Notes: generated by a model from the letters alone, not told the origin. 64,000 nt of DNA from Verrucomicrobiaceae bacterium UBA1938 (GCA_002336895.1 DDFC01000039.1:91748-155747), one strand, 5' to 3'; shown: positions 43,444-52,759, counted from the stretch's first letter. Program-made: numbers and translations.

Positions 43444-44229
43444 ATGCTCAAAGAAGCCGCCATCCCTCTCACAGACGACACGCTCGCTCCCGGCACGGAG
43501 CGCACTCTCGCCATCCTGGAACTCCTCGGCCGCCACCGCGCCGGACTCAGCCTCACCGAGATCGCGCGGGAGCTGGATCTCCCGGTGAACTCCGTCTTCC
43601 GCATCACCGGTACGCTGCACAATCGCGGCTACCTCCAGCGCCGGGAAGACGACAAGCGCTTTGTGCTCACCAACAAGCTCTTTGACCTCTCCCGCCCGCA
43701 GGTGCGCGAAAAGAGCCTCGTGGTCTGCGCCTTGGAATCCCTCAAATGGCTGCGCGATGAAAGCGGCGAGACGACGCAGATTCTCGCCAGCGTGAACCAC
43801 AAGATGACCGTGCTGGAGCAGTGCATCTCCTCCCAGCCCATCAAGGTGAGCAGCACCGTGGGCCTGCAGGTGCCCATGTACTCCTGCGCCCCGGGCAAGG
43901 CGGTGCTGGCGCATCTGCCGCCTGCCGAACTGGACCAGTTCTTTGCCGCCGTGCAGCTCAAACAGTACACCCCCACCACCCTGGCCACACGCGAGCTTCT
44001 GGAAGCAGACCTCACCAAAACGCGCAAACGCGGCTACTCAACCGACATCGCCGAAGGGCTGGAGGGCATCCACTGCGTGGCTGCGGCCATCCTCGATGAA
44101 TACCGCTACCCCGTCGCCGCCATCACCGTCATGGCCCCATCCTTTCGTCTGAAGCGCGACCAGTTTGAAAAGGCAGGCCGGCTTTGCATCGAGGCCGCAG
44201 AATCCATCACCCGGAGGCTCCTGGCATGA
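43444..44229 (+). CDS. IclR family transcriptional regulator
   Basis: A 261-residue regulator. The winged helix (about 15-80) reads GTERTLAILELLGRHRAGLS, then LTEIARELDLPVNSVFRI. The C-terminal effector domain shows YSCAPGKAVLAHLPP and the family's GYSTDIAEGLEGIHCVAAAI segment. Its stop overlaps the ATG of the PSD1 gene (ATGA), so it is translated with the genes it probably controls. A dyad of TGGAAA-type half-sites lies directly upstream. Effector unknown. Confidence 0.93.
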   Translation: MLKEAAIPLTDDTLAPGTERTLAILELLGRHRAGLSLTEIARELDLPVNSVFRITGTLHNRGYLQRREDDKRFVLTNKLFDLSRPQVREKSLVVCALESLKWLRDESGETTQILASVNHKMTVLEQCISSQPIKVSSTVGLQVPMYSCAPGKAVLAHLPPAELDQFFAAVQLKQYTPTTLATRELLEADLTKTRKRGYSTDIAEGLEGIHCVAAAILDEYRYPVAAITVMAPSFRLKRDQFEKAGRLCIEAAESITRRLLA

Positions 44230-47200
44230 ACAAGCATCTCCTCATCTCCGCCGCCGTGCTTCTTGGCAGCAGGCTTCTCGCAGCACCCACACCCGCGCAG
44301 TTCGAATTCTTTGAGTCGAAGATCCGCCCCATCCTCGCGCAGGAGTGCTACGAGTGCCACAGCACCGGCACCAAGAAGAAAGGCGGCCTCGTGCTCGACT
44401 CCCGCCCCGGCTGGCGGGCTGGTGGCGAATCTGGAGACGTCATCAAACCGGGCCATCCCGCCGAGTCGCTGCTGCTGCAAACCATCAAGCACGAACACGA
44501 CGACATCAAGATGCCCAAGGCTGGAGCCAAGCTGGATGACAAAGTCATTGCCGACTTTGAGCAGTGGATTCGCGATGGTGCCGCCGACCCGCGCGACACC
44601 GCCCCCTCCAAAGCCGAGATCGCCAAGGAGACCGACTGGAAGAGCATCCTCGACCGCCGCAAGCAGTGGTGGTCCTTCCAGCCCGTCTCCAAGCAGCCCG
44701 CGAACAAAACCATCGATGACTACATCGACGCCGAACTCGCCAGGCAAGGCATCCCCGCCGCAGCACCTGCCGATGAACAAACACTGCGCCGCCGCCTGAG
44801 CTACGTGCTCACCGGTCTGCCGCCCTCAGGCGAGCCAAGCATCGACGACCTCCTGTCCTCCTCGCACTTTGGCGAAAAGTGGGCCCGCCACTTCATGGAC
44901 TGGGTGCGCTACGCTGAAAGCTACGGTTCCGAAGGCGACCCCGCCATCCCATACGCCCACCAGTACCGCGACTACCTCATCCGCGCCTTCAATGACAACG
45001 TGCCCTATCCGCAGCTCGTGAAAGAAGCCATTGCTGGCGATCTCCTCGCCAAGCCCCGCATCAAAAACGGCATCAACGAAAGCGCCATCGGCATCGCCCA
45101 GCTGCGCATGGTGCTGCATGGCTTCTCCCCCGTCGATTCGCTGGATGAAATGGTCACCTTCACCGACAACCAGATCGACACTGTCACCAAGGCTTTCCAG
45201 TCCCTGACGGTGAGCTGCGCGCGCTGCCACAATCACAAGTTTGACGCCATCTCGCAGACCGATTTCTACTCCCTCTACGGCATCTTCACCAGCACCCATC
45301 CCGCTGTCATTGATGTGAACGCCCCTGGCACAGGCAAGGCTGAGCGAGAGGAACTGGCCAAGCTCAAGGCACAGATCAAAGACGCCGTGGCTGCGCACTG
45401 GCTCATGTCAGCCGCCAAAATCACCGCCAATGAGAACACCGAATCCACGCACCCCGGCCTGGGCAAACTGCAGTGGTTTGCCAATGGCGTCAGCCTCACC
45501 AAGGCAGGGGAATTTTCCATCGCGCTCGAAGGCGAAAACGCAGTGTCGCAGATTCATCCCGGCGGCTATTTCAGCGATCTGCTCAGCACCAAGGAGCGCG
45601 CTGTGCTTTTCTCCAACCGCTTCAAATGCGAAGGCGGCACGCTGTGGTTCCGCGTGGCAGGCAATGGCGGCGTGAAGGCCAAGTATGTGGTGCAAAACTA
45701 CCCTCGCACCGGCACCATCCACAAGGCAGTCATCCTCAGCGATGCCAAGGATGAAAAGCTCGGCTGGCGCTCCCTCGATCTCGAATTCTGGAAGGGCGAT
45801 GAGATCTTCATCCAGATCGCCACCGCCGCCGATCTGCCCGCTGAGTTCAACAAAGATGCGCGCTCTTGGTTTGGCCTCACCGATGTGGTCATCACCCAGG
45901 ACAAAACACCACCTTCCGCCGAAGCACGCGCCCAGTTCGCCGCGAGCGATCTCATCCAGGCCTGGCAGAAAGGCACGCTGACAGACACGCAGGCCGAAGT
46001 GCTCAACCGCCTTGTGCAGACCGGCAGGCTGCCCAACAAACTCGCCGCTCTTCCCGAGGCAGCCAAGCTGGTGGCACGCTACCGCGAGATCGAAGCAAAA
46101 CTGCCCATGCCCACCCGCGTGCCCGGCGTCATCGAGGCCGATGCCAAAGACGCGCCGCTCTTTGTCCGTGGCGACCACAAGCAGCCCTCCGAGATCGTTC
46201 CCCGGCGCTTCTTGGATGCGCTCGATCCCAAGCCCTTCAACACCACCGGCAGCGGCCGCCTTCAACTGGCGGAACACATGGCCGACATGAGGAACAACCC
46301 GCTCACCGCGCGCGTCATGGTGAACCGCCTCTGGCACCATGTCTTTGGTCGCGGCATCGTCGCCACGGTGGACAACTTCGGCAAGCTTGGTGACCAGCCC
46401 ACGCATCCCGAGCTACTCGACTTCCTGGCCCAGCGCTTCATCGACAGCGGCGGCGACATCAAGGCCATGCTCAAGCTCATCGTCAGCTCACGGGCATTCC
46501 AGCGCAGCGCTCAGGCTTCGGACATCGCCATGCAGAAGGATCCCGAAAACAAACTGCTCAGCCACTGGACCATCCACCGCCTGGAGGCCGAGGCCATCCG
46601 CGACTCCATCCTCACACTCACCGGCAAGCTTGACCCCGAACTCTATGGTGAACCCACCGGCAGCGGCAATACACGCCGTAGCATCTACGTGAAGGTCATC
46701 CGCAACTCTCTGGACCCGTTCCTCACCACCTTCGACTCCCCCGTGCCCTTTGCCACGCGCGGCAAACGAGACACCACCAACGTCCCCGCGCAATCCCTCA
46801 CCCTGCTCAACGACAACAACGTCATCCGCTGGTCCCGAGAATGGGCGCTGCGCTCCAGCAAGCTCGACGACAAAGCCCGTGTGCAGCAGATGTTTCGCGA
46901 GGCCTTCGCGCGCGAAGCCACGCCCGATGAGATCAAGCAAAGCCTGGCCTACCTCGGCATCTTGCAGCAGGAAAACAACGAACTCGTCCAGGAGCTGAAC
47001 TCCAAAGAACAAAAACTCGCGGCAGTCACGCAGCAAATCTCCGCCCTTCTGGAGCCCGCACGCGCCCGGTTGCAGACCGAGCGCAAGCTGCCCGCAGCCC
47101 CGCTCAACACACCCGCACCGCTGGCCGAGTGGACCTTTGACAAAGATGCCCGCGACACCGAAGGCCGCATGAACCTCGAACTCGTCGGCAACGCTCGTGT

Positions 47201-47933
47201 GGAAAACGGCGCGCTCATCCTGGATGGCAAATCCATGGCCAAATCCGGCTCCCTGCCAAAAACGCTCACCACCAAAACCCTCGAAGCCTGGGTTATGCTG
47301 GACAACCTCACTCAACGCGGCGGCGGTGTGGTCACCGTGCAGCACAAGGACGGCGGCCAGTTTGACTCCATTGTCTTCGCTGAAAAGACCCCGCAGCACT
47401 GGGTCGCTGGCAGCAACTTCTTTGACCGCAGCGAGCTCTTTGAAGGCATCGCTGAAACCGAGGCAACAACCCGCCCCGTGCATATCGCCGTCGTGTATCA
47501 GCCGGATGGCACCATCTCCGGCTACCGCGATGGCAAGCCCTACGGCCGCACCTACCGCAAAGCACCCGCTGCCACCTTCGCCGCCGATGCCTCCCAGATC
47601 CTCCTCGGCTGCCGCCACGGTGCCCCTGCCGGCAACAAAGGCCTGACCGGCCGCATCTTCCGCGCCCGTCTCTATGATCGCGCGCTGACTCCCGCAGAAA
47701 TCGCCCAGACCGCCCGCATCGAATCCAGCTCCATCACCGAGGCCGAGATCCTCGCCGCACTCACCGACGCGCAGCGCACACAGCTCGCCCAGCTCCAAAC
47801 CCAGCGAGACGAGCAGTCAAAACAACTCGAATCCCTCCGCACCTCCACCGCTGGCGATGACGCCGCCGTCCAAAGCTGGACCAGCCTCGCGCAGTCGCTC
47901 ATCAACCTGAAGGAGTTCATTTATCTGCAGTAG
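44226..47933 (+). CDS. PSCyt1/DUF1549/DUF1553 protein with LamG-like domain
   Basis: From ATG 44226 the protein has 1235 residues with a signal peptide ending near LLAAPTP. An N-terminal heme-c motif CYECH (Cys41, Cys44, His45) marks PSCyt1. Then come DUF1549 (LSYVLTGLPPSGEPSIDDLL), an inserted carbohydrate-binding-like stretch, DUF1553 (NPLTARVMVNRLWHHVFGRG), a coiled coil, and a LamG/concanavalin-like domain (EAWVMLDNLTQRGGGVVTVQ). A second coiled stretch ends it. Such giant proteins typify Planctomycetes and Verrucomicrobia and pair with DUF1501 proteins, as here, probably in polysaccharide use. Confidence 0.92.
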   Translation: MNKHLLISAAVLLGSRLLAAPTPAQFEFFESKIRPILAQECYECHSTGTKKKGGLVLDSRPGWRAGGESGDVIKPGHPAESLLLQTIKHEHDDIKMPKAGAKLDDKVIADFEQWIRDGAADPRDTAPSKAEIAKETDWKSILDRRKQWWSFQPVSKQPANKTIDDYIDAELARQGIPAAAPADEQTLRRRLSYVLTGLPPSGEPSIDDLLSSSHFGEKWARHFMDWVRYAESYGSEGDPAIPYAHQYRDYLIRAFNDNVPYPQLVKEAIAGDLLAKPRIKNGINESAIGIAQLRMVLHGFSPVDSLDEMVTFTDNQIDTVTKAFQSLTVSCARCHNHKFDAISQTDFYSLYGIFTSTHPAVIDVNAPGTGKAEREELAKLKAQIKDAVAAHWLMSAAKITANENTESTHPGLGKLQWFANGVSLTKAGEFSIALEGENAVSQIHPGGYFSDLLSTKERAVLFSNRFKCEGGTLWFRVAGNGGVKAKYVVQNYPRTGTIHKAVILSDAKDEKLGWRSLDLEFWKGDEIFIQIATAADLPAEFNKDARSWFGLTDVVITQDKTPPSAEARAQFAASDLIQAWQKGTLTDTQAEVLNRLVQTGRLPNKLAALPEAAKLVARYREIEAKLPMPTRVPGVIEADAKDAPLFVRGDHKQPSEIVPRRFLDALDPKPFNTTGSGRLQLAEHMADMRNNPLTARVMVNRLWHHVFGRGIVATVDNFGKLGDQPTHPELLDFLAQRFIDSGGDIKAMLKLIVSSRAFQRSAQASDIAMQKDPENKLLSHWTIHRLEAEAIRDSILTLTGKLDPELYGEPTGSGNTRRSIYVKVIRNSLDPFLTTFDSPVPFATRGKRDTTNVPAQSLTLLNDNNVIRWSREWALRSSKLDDKARVQQMFREAFAREATPDEIKQSLAYLGILQQENNELVQELNSKEQKLAAVTQQISALLEPARARLQTERKLPAAPLNTPAPLAEWTFDKDARDTEGRMNLELVGNARVENGALILDGKSMAKSGSLPKTLTTKTLEAWVMLDNLTQRGGGVVTVQHKDGGQFDSIVFAEKTPQHWVAGSNFFDRSELFEGIAETEATTRPVHIAVVYQPDGTISGYRDGKPYGRTYRKAPAATFAADASQILLGCRHGAPAGNKGLTGRIFRARLYDRALTPAEIAQTARIESSSITEAEILAALTDAQRTQLAQLQTQRDEQSKQLESLRTSTAGDDAAVQSWTSLAQSLINLKEFIYLQ

Positions 47934-47941
47934 GTTTAACA

Positions 47942-47969
47942 GTTCTCTGTTCGCGGTTCTCAGTTGTCC
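47942..47969 (+). repeat. GTTCNNN heptamer array, left flank of the four-helix-bundle gene
   Basis: Four contiguous units GTTCTCT, GTTCGCG, GTTCTCA, GTTGTCC start eight bases after the PSD1 stop. A 26-base stretch (47941-47966) matches the inverted array at 48377-48402 at 22 of 26 positions. Confidence 0.7.
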
Positions 47970-47986
47970 AATCATTAAAGCTTCAC

Positions 47987-48373
47987 ATGAAAATCGAACG
48001 TTTTGAAGACATCGAAGGCTGGCAGCTTGCACGCGAACTTTGTCGTTCTGTTTATGAGTTGGCAAAGAACAGCACGCTTGGCAGAGATTTCTCGCTCAAG
48101 GATCAAATGGTCAGATCCTCCGGCTCCATTATGGACAACATCGCCGAGGGGTTTGATGGCGGAACCAACCGCGAATTCATACGCTTTCTTCAATACTCAA
48201 AACGCTCCTGCTCCGAGCTGCAAAGCCAGCTCTACCGCTGTCTGGATCAAAACTACTGCTCGCAAGATCAGTTCGAGGCGATCTACGTCCAAGTAACACT
48301 CACCCGAAACAAGATTGGAGCATTCATCAACTACCTCTCCAAACACCTCGAACGCCGCACGTCCGCCAACTGA
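47987..48373 (+). CDS. Four-helix-bundle protein (S23/IVP family)
   Basis: A 128-residue protein of the four-helix-bundle family first known from 23S rRNA intervening sequences and related to the Avd accessory protein of diversity-generating retroelements. The pattern is EDIEGWQLARELCRSVYELA, then LKDQMVRSSGSIMDNIAEGF with the IAEG motif, and SCSELQSQLYR. Function of free-standing members is unknown. It splits the usual PSD1-DUF1501 gene pair and is framed by inverted heptamer arrays, so it looks like an inserted cassette. Confidence 0.88.
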   Translation: MKIERFEDIEGWQLARELCRSVYELAKNSTLGRDFSLKDQMVRSSGSIMDNIAEGFDGGTNREFIRFLQYSKRSCSELQSQLYRCLDQNYCSQDQFEAIYVQVTLTRNKIGAFINYLSKHLERRTSAN

Positions 48374-48402
48374 CCTCAACCGAGAACAGAGAACAGAGAA
48401 CC
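48374..48402 (-). repeat. Heptamer array, right flank of the four-helix-bundle gene
   Basis: Read on the plus strand, CCTCAAC, CGAGAAC, AGAGAAC, AGAGAAC and a final C run from the base after the four-helix-bundle stop to the base before the DUF1501 ATG. It is the inverted counterpart of the array at 47942. The purine-rich end may double as the ribosome binding site of the DUF1501 gene. Confidence 0.7.
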
Positions 48403-49821
48403 ATGAACGCCCCCATCTCCCGTCGCGAAATATTGTCCCGCGCCTCCACCGGCTTCGGCATGGCCGCGCTCGCCGGTCTCATGCAGGAAGAGGCTCAAGC
48501 GGTGCTGCCGCTGGTCAATCGCGCCAAACGTTTCGCTCCCAAAGCCCGCAGCGTCATCTTCCTCTACATGAGCGGCGGCGTATCGCATGTGGACTCCTTC
48601 GATCACAAGCCGCTGCTCACCAAATATGCAGGTCAGCCGATGCCCGGCGCGGTGAAGAAGACGCAGTTCAACAACAACGGCACCGTGCAGCCCTCCCACT
48701 GGGACTTCAAACGCTACGGAAAGTCGGGACTGGAAGTGAGCGACCTTTTTCCGCAGATCGGCGGTGTGGTGGATGAGCTATGCCAGCTCCGTGGCATGAC
48801 GGCCAAGTTCAGCGAGCATGCGCAGGGAAACTTCTTCATGCACACCGGCTTCCCCTTCCTCGGCTACCCCAGCGCCGGAGCCTGGACGAGCTATGGGCTG
48901 GGCACCGAGTCGCGCGATCTGCCCGGCTACATCGTGCTGCAGAGCGGCGGTGCCTCCACGCCGCATGGTGGTGTGGGTCTCTTCAGCAATGGCTTCCTTC
49001 CCGCTCAGCATCAGGCCAGCATCGTGAAAGCAGATGAAGCCGAGGCCGTGGCCAACATCCGCCCGCGCCAGCCGCAGGACATGCAGCGCCGTCAGCTCGA
49101 TTTCATTGGCAGCATGGACCGCCGCTTTGTCAGCACCACGCAGCACGACATGCATGTCGAGGCCGCCATCTCCAACTACGAGATGGCCTGGCGCATGCAG
49201 TCCGCCGTGCCAGACCTCTGCGACATCTCCGGCGAAACCGAAGCCACCAGAAAGCTCTACGGTCTGGATGATCCCGAACCCAAAAAAGCCGCCTACGCCC
49301 GCCAGTGCCTGCTGGCACGCCGGCTGGTGGAGCGCGGCGTGCGCTTCATCGAGCTCAGCACGCTGGCCTACAACGTGGGCGGTGGCAACGCCCCCAATCC
49401 CTGGGACCACCACGGCGCGATCAAGGAAGGCCACGGCAAGATGGCCAACCAGATCGACCAGCCCATCGCTGCGCTCATCAAAGACCTGCGCTCGCGCGGC
49501 CTGCTGGACAGCACCCTGCTCGTCTGGGCCGGTGAATTTGGCCGCACGCCCTTTGCCCAGGGCACCAACGGCCGTGACCACAATCCCTACGGCTTCACGG
49601 TCTGGATGGCAGGTGGCGGTGTCAAAGGCGGCCATGTCTATGGAGCCACTGATGACTTCGGCTACAACGCCGTCGAAAACATCTCCACGGTCTATGACAT
49701 GTGGGCCACCGTGCTCCACCTCATGGGCCTTGATCACGAGCAGCTCACCTACCGCTTTAGCGGGCGAGATCTGCGTCTCACGGACGTTCATGGCAACGTG
49801 CTCAAAGACATCATCGCCTGA
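48403..49821 (+). CDS. DUF1501 protein, Tat-exported (first of tandem pair)
   Basis: A 472-residue protein of the DUF1501 family, which has an alkaline phosphatase/sulfatase-like fold. The N-terminus has a twin-arginine signal (SRREILSRASTGFGMAALAG). Core signatures are SVIFLYMSGGVSHVDSFDHK, AKFSEHAQGNFFMHTGFP and LVWAGEFGRTPFAQGTNGRD. DUF1501 proteins accompany DUF1549/DUF1553 heme proteins, here just upstream. Its stop overlaps the next start by one base (TGATG). The catalytic role is not established. Confidence 0.92.
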   Translation: MNAPISRREILSRASTGFGMAALAGLMQEEAQAVLPLVNRAKRFAPKARSVIFLYMSGGVSHVDSFDHKPLLTKYAGQPMPGAVKKTQFNNNGTVQPSHWDFKRYGKSGLEVSDLFPQIGGVVDELCQLRGMTAKFSEHAQGNFFMHTGFPFLGYPSAGAWTSYGLGTESRDLPGYIVLQSGGASTPHGGVGLFSNGFLPAQHQASIVKADEAEAVANIRPRQPQDMQRRQLDFIGSMDRRFVSTTQHDMHVEAAISNYEMAWRMQSAVPDLCDISGETEATRKLYGLDDPEPKKAAYARQCLLARRLVERGVRFIELSTLAYNVGGGNAPNPWDHHGAIKEGHGKMANQIDQPIAALIKDLRSRGLLDSTLLVWAGEFGRTPFAQGTNGRDHNPYGFTVWMAGGGVKGGHVYGATDDFGYNAVENISTVYDMWATVLHLMGLDHEQLTYRFSGRDLRLTDVHGNVLKDIIA

Positions 49822-51227
49822 TGAACCCCATTCTCTCACGCCGCCAGATGCTTGCCCATGCCTCCACAGGTTTTGGCATGGCCTCGCTTGCGGGCTTGAT
49901 GCAGGCGGAGTCTCCCGTGCATCGTGCCAAGCGTTTCGCACCCAAGGCACGCAGCGTGATCTTCTGCTACATGAGCGGCGGTGTTTCTCACCTGGACTCG
50001 TTTGATCCCAAACCACTGCTGGAAAAATACGCCGGGCAGCCCATGCCGGTGGAGGTGAAAAAGACCCAGTTCAACAACAACGGCACCGTGCAGCCTGCGC
50101 ACTGGGAGTTTCGCCAGCGTGGCCAGAGCGGCATGCCCGTCAGCGAGCTCTTTCCGCACATGGCCACGCTGGCGGACGAGATCTGCGTCATCCGCAGCAT
50201 GACGGCCAAGTTCAGCGAGCATGCGCAGGGAAATTTCTTCATGCACTCCGGCTTCCCCTTCCTGGGATATCCCAGCGCAGGCGCGTGGGCCAGCTACGGC
50301 CTCGGCACGGAGTCGCAGGATCTCCCCGGCTACATCGTGCTGCAGAGCGGCGGCGCCACGGTTCCACACGGTGGCGTGGGCGTCTTCAGCAATGGGTTCC
50401 TTCCAGCTCAGCATCAGGCCAGCATCATTCAGGCGGATAAAGAAGATGCCGTGAGAAACATCCGCTCTCAGCAGCCACGCGAAAGGCAGCGCCGCCAGCT
50501 CGATTTCATCAGCACCATGGACCACCGTTTTGCCAGCACAGCTCAGCATGATGTGCATGTGGACGCTGCCATCGCGAACTACGAAATGGCCTGGCGCATG
50601 CAGTCCGCAGTGCCCGAGCTCTGCGACATCTCTTGCGAAACCGAAGCGACGAAAAAACTCTACGGCATGGACGGCCCTGATGACACGCGCACCGCCTATG
50701 CGCGCCAGTGCCTGCTGGCGCGGCGTCTGGTGGAGCGCGGTGTGCGCTTTGTGGAGCTGAGCTGCCTGCCACAAAAGCTCGGCAGCGGCAGTCAGGCGGC
50801 GAACCCTTGGGATCAGCACGGAGAAATCAAAAAAGGCCACGCCAACATGGCCTATCAGGTGGACCAGCCCATCGCTGCCCTCGTCAAAGACCTCAAATCA
50901 CGCGGCCTGCTGGACAGCACACTCGTCATCTGGGCCGGTGAGTTTGGCCGCACGCCCTTTGCCCAGGGCACCGACGGGCGCGATCACAATCCCTACGGCT
51001 TCACCATCTGGATGGCCGGCGGTGGTGTGAAACCCGGCCACATCTACGGCGCCACAGATGACTTCGGCTACCACGCCATCGAAAACGCCTGCACCGTCTA
51101 TGACATGTGGGCCACTGTCCTGCACCTCATGGGCATCGACCACGAGCAGCTCACCTACCGCTTCAGCGGCCGAGACCTGCGGCTCACCGATGTGCACGGG
51201 AACGTGCTGCGCGATGTGATCGCGTAG
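49821..51227 (+). CDS. DUF1501 protein, Tat-exported (second of tandem pair)
   Basis: A 468-residue paralogue of the preceding gene, similar along its whole length (for example SVIFCYMSGGVSHLDSFDPK, AKFSEHAQGNFFMHSGFP, FGRTPFAQGTDGRDHNPYGF). The twin-arginine signal is SRRQMLAHASTGFGMASLAG. The pair clearly arose by tandem duplication. Both copies keep the metal-like and active-site region, so both may be functional with slightly different substrates. It ends the operon; palindromic repeats begin about 25 bases downstream. Confidence 0.92.
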   Translation: MNPILSRRQMLAHASTGFGMASLAGLMQAESPVHRAKRFAPKARSVIFCYMSGGVSHLDSFDPKPLLEKYAGQPMPVEVKKTQFNNNGTVQPAHWEFRQRGQSGMPVSELFPHMATLADEICVIRSMTAKFSEHAQGNFFMHSGFPFLGYPSAGAWASYGLGTESQDLPGYIVLQSGGATVPHGGVGVFSNGFLPAQHQASIIQADKEDAVRNIRSQQPRERQRRQLDFISTMDHRFASTAQHDVHVDAAIANYEMAWRMQSAVPELCDISCETEATKKLYGMDGPDDTRTAYARQCLLARRLVERGVRFVELSCLPQKLGSGSQAANPWDQHGEIKKGHANMAYQVDQPIAALVKDLKSRGLLDSTLVIWAGEFGRTPFAQGTDGRDHNPYGFTIWMAGGGVKPGHIYGATDDFGYHAIENACTVYDMWATVLHLMGIDHEQLTYRFSGRDLRLTDVHGNVLRDVIA

Positions 51228-51251
51228 GGAAAGGAATCTGAGAATTCTCGC

Positions 51252-51350
51252 GAGAGCGTCCTGGAGTGCGCCGGTCCTCCGGCGCTTTCGAACGTCCACA
51301 AGTCATCCTCAAAGCTCCACATGACTGGAACACTCCAGGACGCTTCGCGC
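51252..51350. repeat. Nested palindromic repeat element (copy A)
   Basis: Outer arms AGCGTCCTGGAGTG (51255-51268) and CACTCCAGGACGCT (51331-51344) are perfect inverted repeats. Inside is a hairpin GCGCCGG-TCCT-CCGGCGC (51268-51285) followed by TTTCG. Related units lie at 52859-52939. The element fills most of the gap between the DUF1501 gene and the oxidoreductase stop. Confidence 0.7.
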
Positions 51351-51379
51351 AGGCGGTTGCCAAGGTTATCGATCCAGGT

Positions 51380-52759
51380 TCACACCTCCAGCTTCCACGG
51401 CCCGCGATACTCGCGCCCCAGCAGCTTGGCGGCATCCGCATCTCCCAAAATTTCCTCCTTTTCCGGATCCCACTTGATGGAGCGGTTGGTGAGGAAGGAG
51501 ATGAGCGCGAGGTGGCCTGGCGTGGCGCTGTGATGCGCGGTCTCCACCGGAGTCACAGTGGGCTGGCGGCTCTTCACGCAGTCGAGGAAGTTGCGGTGGT
51601 GCCCCTTGGTTTCGTAGAGGCGGGTCTTGATGATGTCATCTCCCAGCTTCGGTGCCTTGGCCACTTCGATGATCTCGCTCTTCGGGTCCCTCTCATCCTT
51701 CCGCTTTTTGACCATCTGCTTGAAAGCCGGGTTGGAGCAATCATACGCGCCGCCACGGTTCACATACACCCAGCCGTCCGTGCCGATCCACTTGGTGCCC
51801 ATCTTGATGTCGTCATGGCCGCCCGCGATGGTCATGGTGATGCCACCCGCATACTTGGCTTCGGCGCGGTATTTGGTGGCGGTGTTCCAGATGTCGGTGC
51901 GCGGCGGCATGTCCACCTGGATGGGGCTCACCTCATTCGGTCCGCTGCGGTCCATGTCCATGCCCCAGTGCGCGATGTCACAGTGGTGGCCGATCCAGTC
52001 AAGCAGCTGACCGCCGCCGATGTTGTAGTCCCAGCGCCAGTTTTTGTGCACGCGGCACTCGATGTAGTCCTGCATCGTCGCAGGCCCGATCCACATTTCA
52101 TAGTCCAGCTCGGGTGGCGGCGGCGTCACGCTGCGCTTGTCTCCTGTGCCTGCAAAATCCTTGTGCCCCTCAGGCAGGCCCACATGCACCTCCTTGAGCT
52201 TTCCGATGAGCCCGTTTCGTACGATCTCAGCACCGATGCGGAAGTTGTCCTCGCTGCGCTGCCAGGAGCCCGTCTGCCAGATGCGCCCGTGTTTCTGCAC
52301 CGCTTTCACGATGGCCTGCTGCTCGGCGATGGTGCGTGCCAGCGGCTTCTCACCGTAGATGTCCTTGCCGTTCTTCGCCGCTTCGATGGCGGTCAGCGCA
52401 TGCCAGTTGTCCGGCAGCGCCAGCATCACGGTGTCGATGTCCTTGCGTGCCATCACCTCACGGTAGTCATGGTAGGGCTTGCAGTCCTGATTCTTGTAAG
52501 CGCCATTGATGACCTCCAGCGCCTTCTTCAGGTTGCGCTTGTCGATGTCACACGCAGCCACGATCTGGCAGTCCTGCTCCTGCAAAAATTTGCTCGTGTT
52601 GCTCGGCCCCATCATGCCCCAGCCAAAGACAGCCATGGTGATCTTGTTGGATGGCGCATTCTGCCCCAGCACGCTGGCCGGGATGATGGTGGGAAAGCCG
52701 ATGGCGGCGGCTGACTTGGCCAGGAACTGACGACGGGAGGACACAGGGATGCGTTTCAT
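51380..52759 (-). CDS. Gfo/Idh/MocA family oxidoreductase, Tat-exported
   Basis: From ATG 52759 the protein has 459 residues; the longer frame runs into the repeat upstream. The N-terminus is a twin-arginine signal (SSRRQFLAKSAAAIGFP). The NAD-binding domain begins ITMAVFGWGMMGPSN and the conserved EKPLARTIAEQ segment follows (Lys of EKP is catalytic in the family). The C-terminal sheet domain holds WRWDYNIGGGQLLDWIGHHC. Exported members with bound cofactor are typical of Planctomycetes and Verrucomicrobia and act on sugars. It stands alone between repeat elements. Confidence 0.9.
   Translation of the reverse strand: MKRIPVSSRRQFLAKSAAAIGFPTIIPASVLGQNAPSNKITMAVFGWGMMGPSNTSKFLQEQDCQIVAACDIDKRNLKKALEVINGAYKNQDCKPYHDYREVMARKDIDTVMLALPDNWHALTAIEAAKNGKDIYGEKPLARTIAEQQAIVKAVQKHGRIWQTGSWQRSEDNFRIGAEIVRNGLIGKLKEVHVGLPEGHKDFAGTGDKRSVTPPPPELDYEMWIGPATMQDYIECRVHKNWRWDYNIGGGQLLDWIGHHCDIAHWGMDMDRSGPNEVSPIQVDMPPRTDIWNTATKYRAEAKYAGGITMTIAGGHDDIKMGTKWIGTDGWVYVNRGGAYDCSNPAFKQMVKKRKDERDPKSEIIEVAKAPKLGDDIIKTRLYETKGHHRNFLDCVKSRQPTVTPVETAHHSATPGHLALISFLTNRSIKWDPEKEEILGDADAAKLLGREYRGPWKLEV

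Noticed and set aside
47987..48373. Diversity-generating retroelement suggested by the Avd-like four-helix-bundle protein
   Set aside because: No reverse transcriptase gene, template repeat or variable repeat is seen around it.
47942..48402. CRISPR array as explanation of the repeated GTTCTCT-type units
   Set aside because: Units are seven bases with no unique spacers of 25-40 bases, and no cas genes are nearby.
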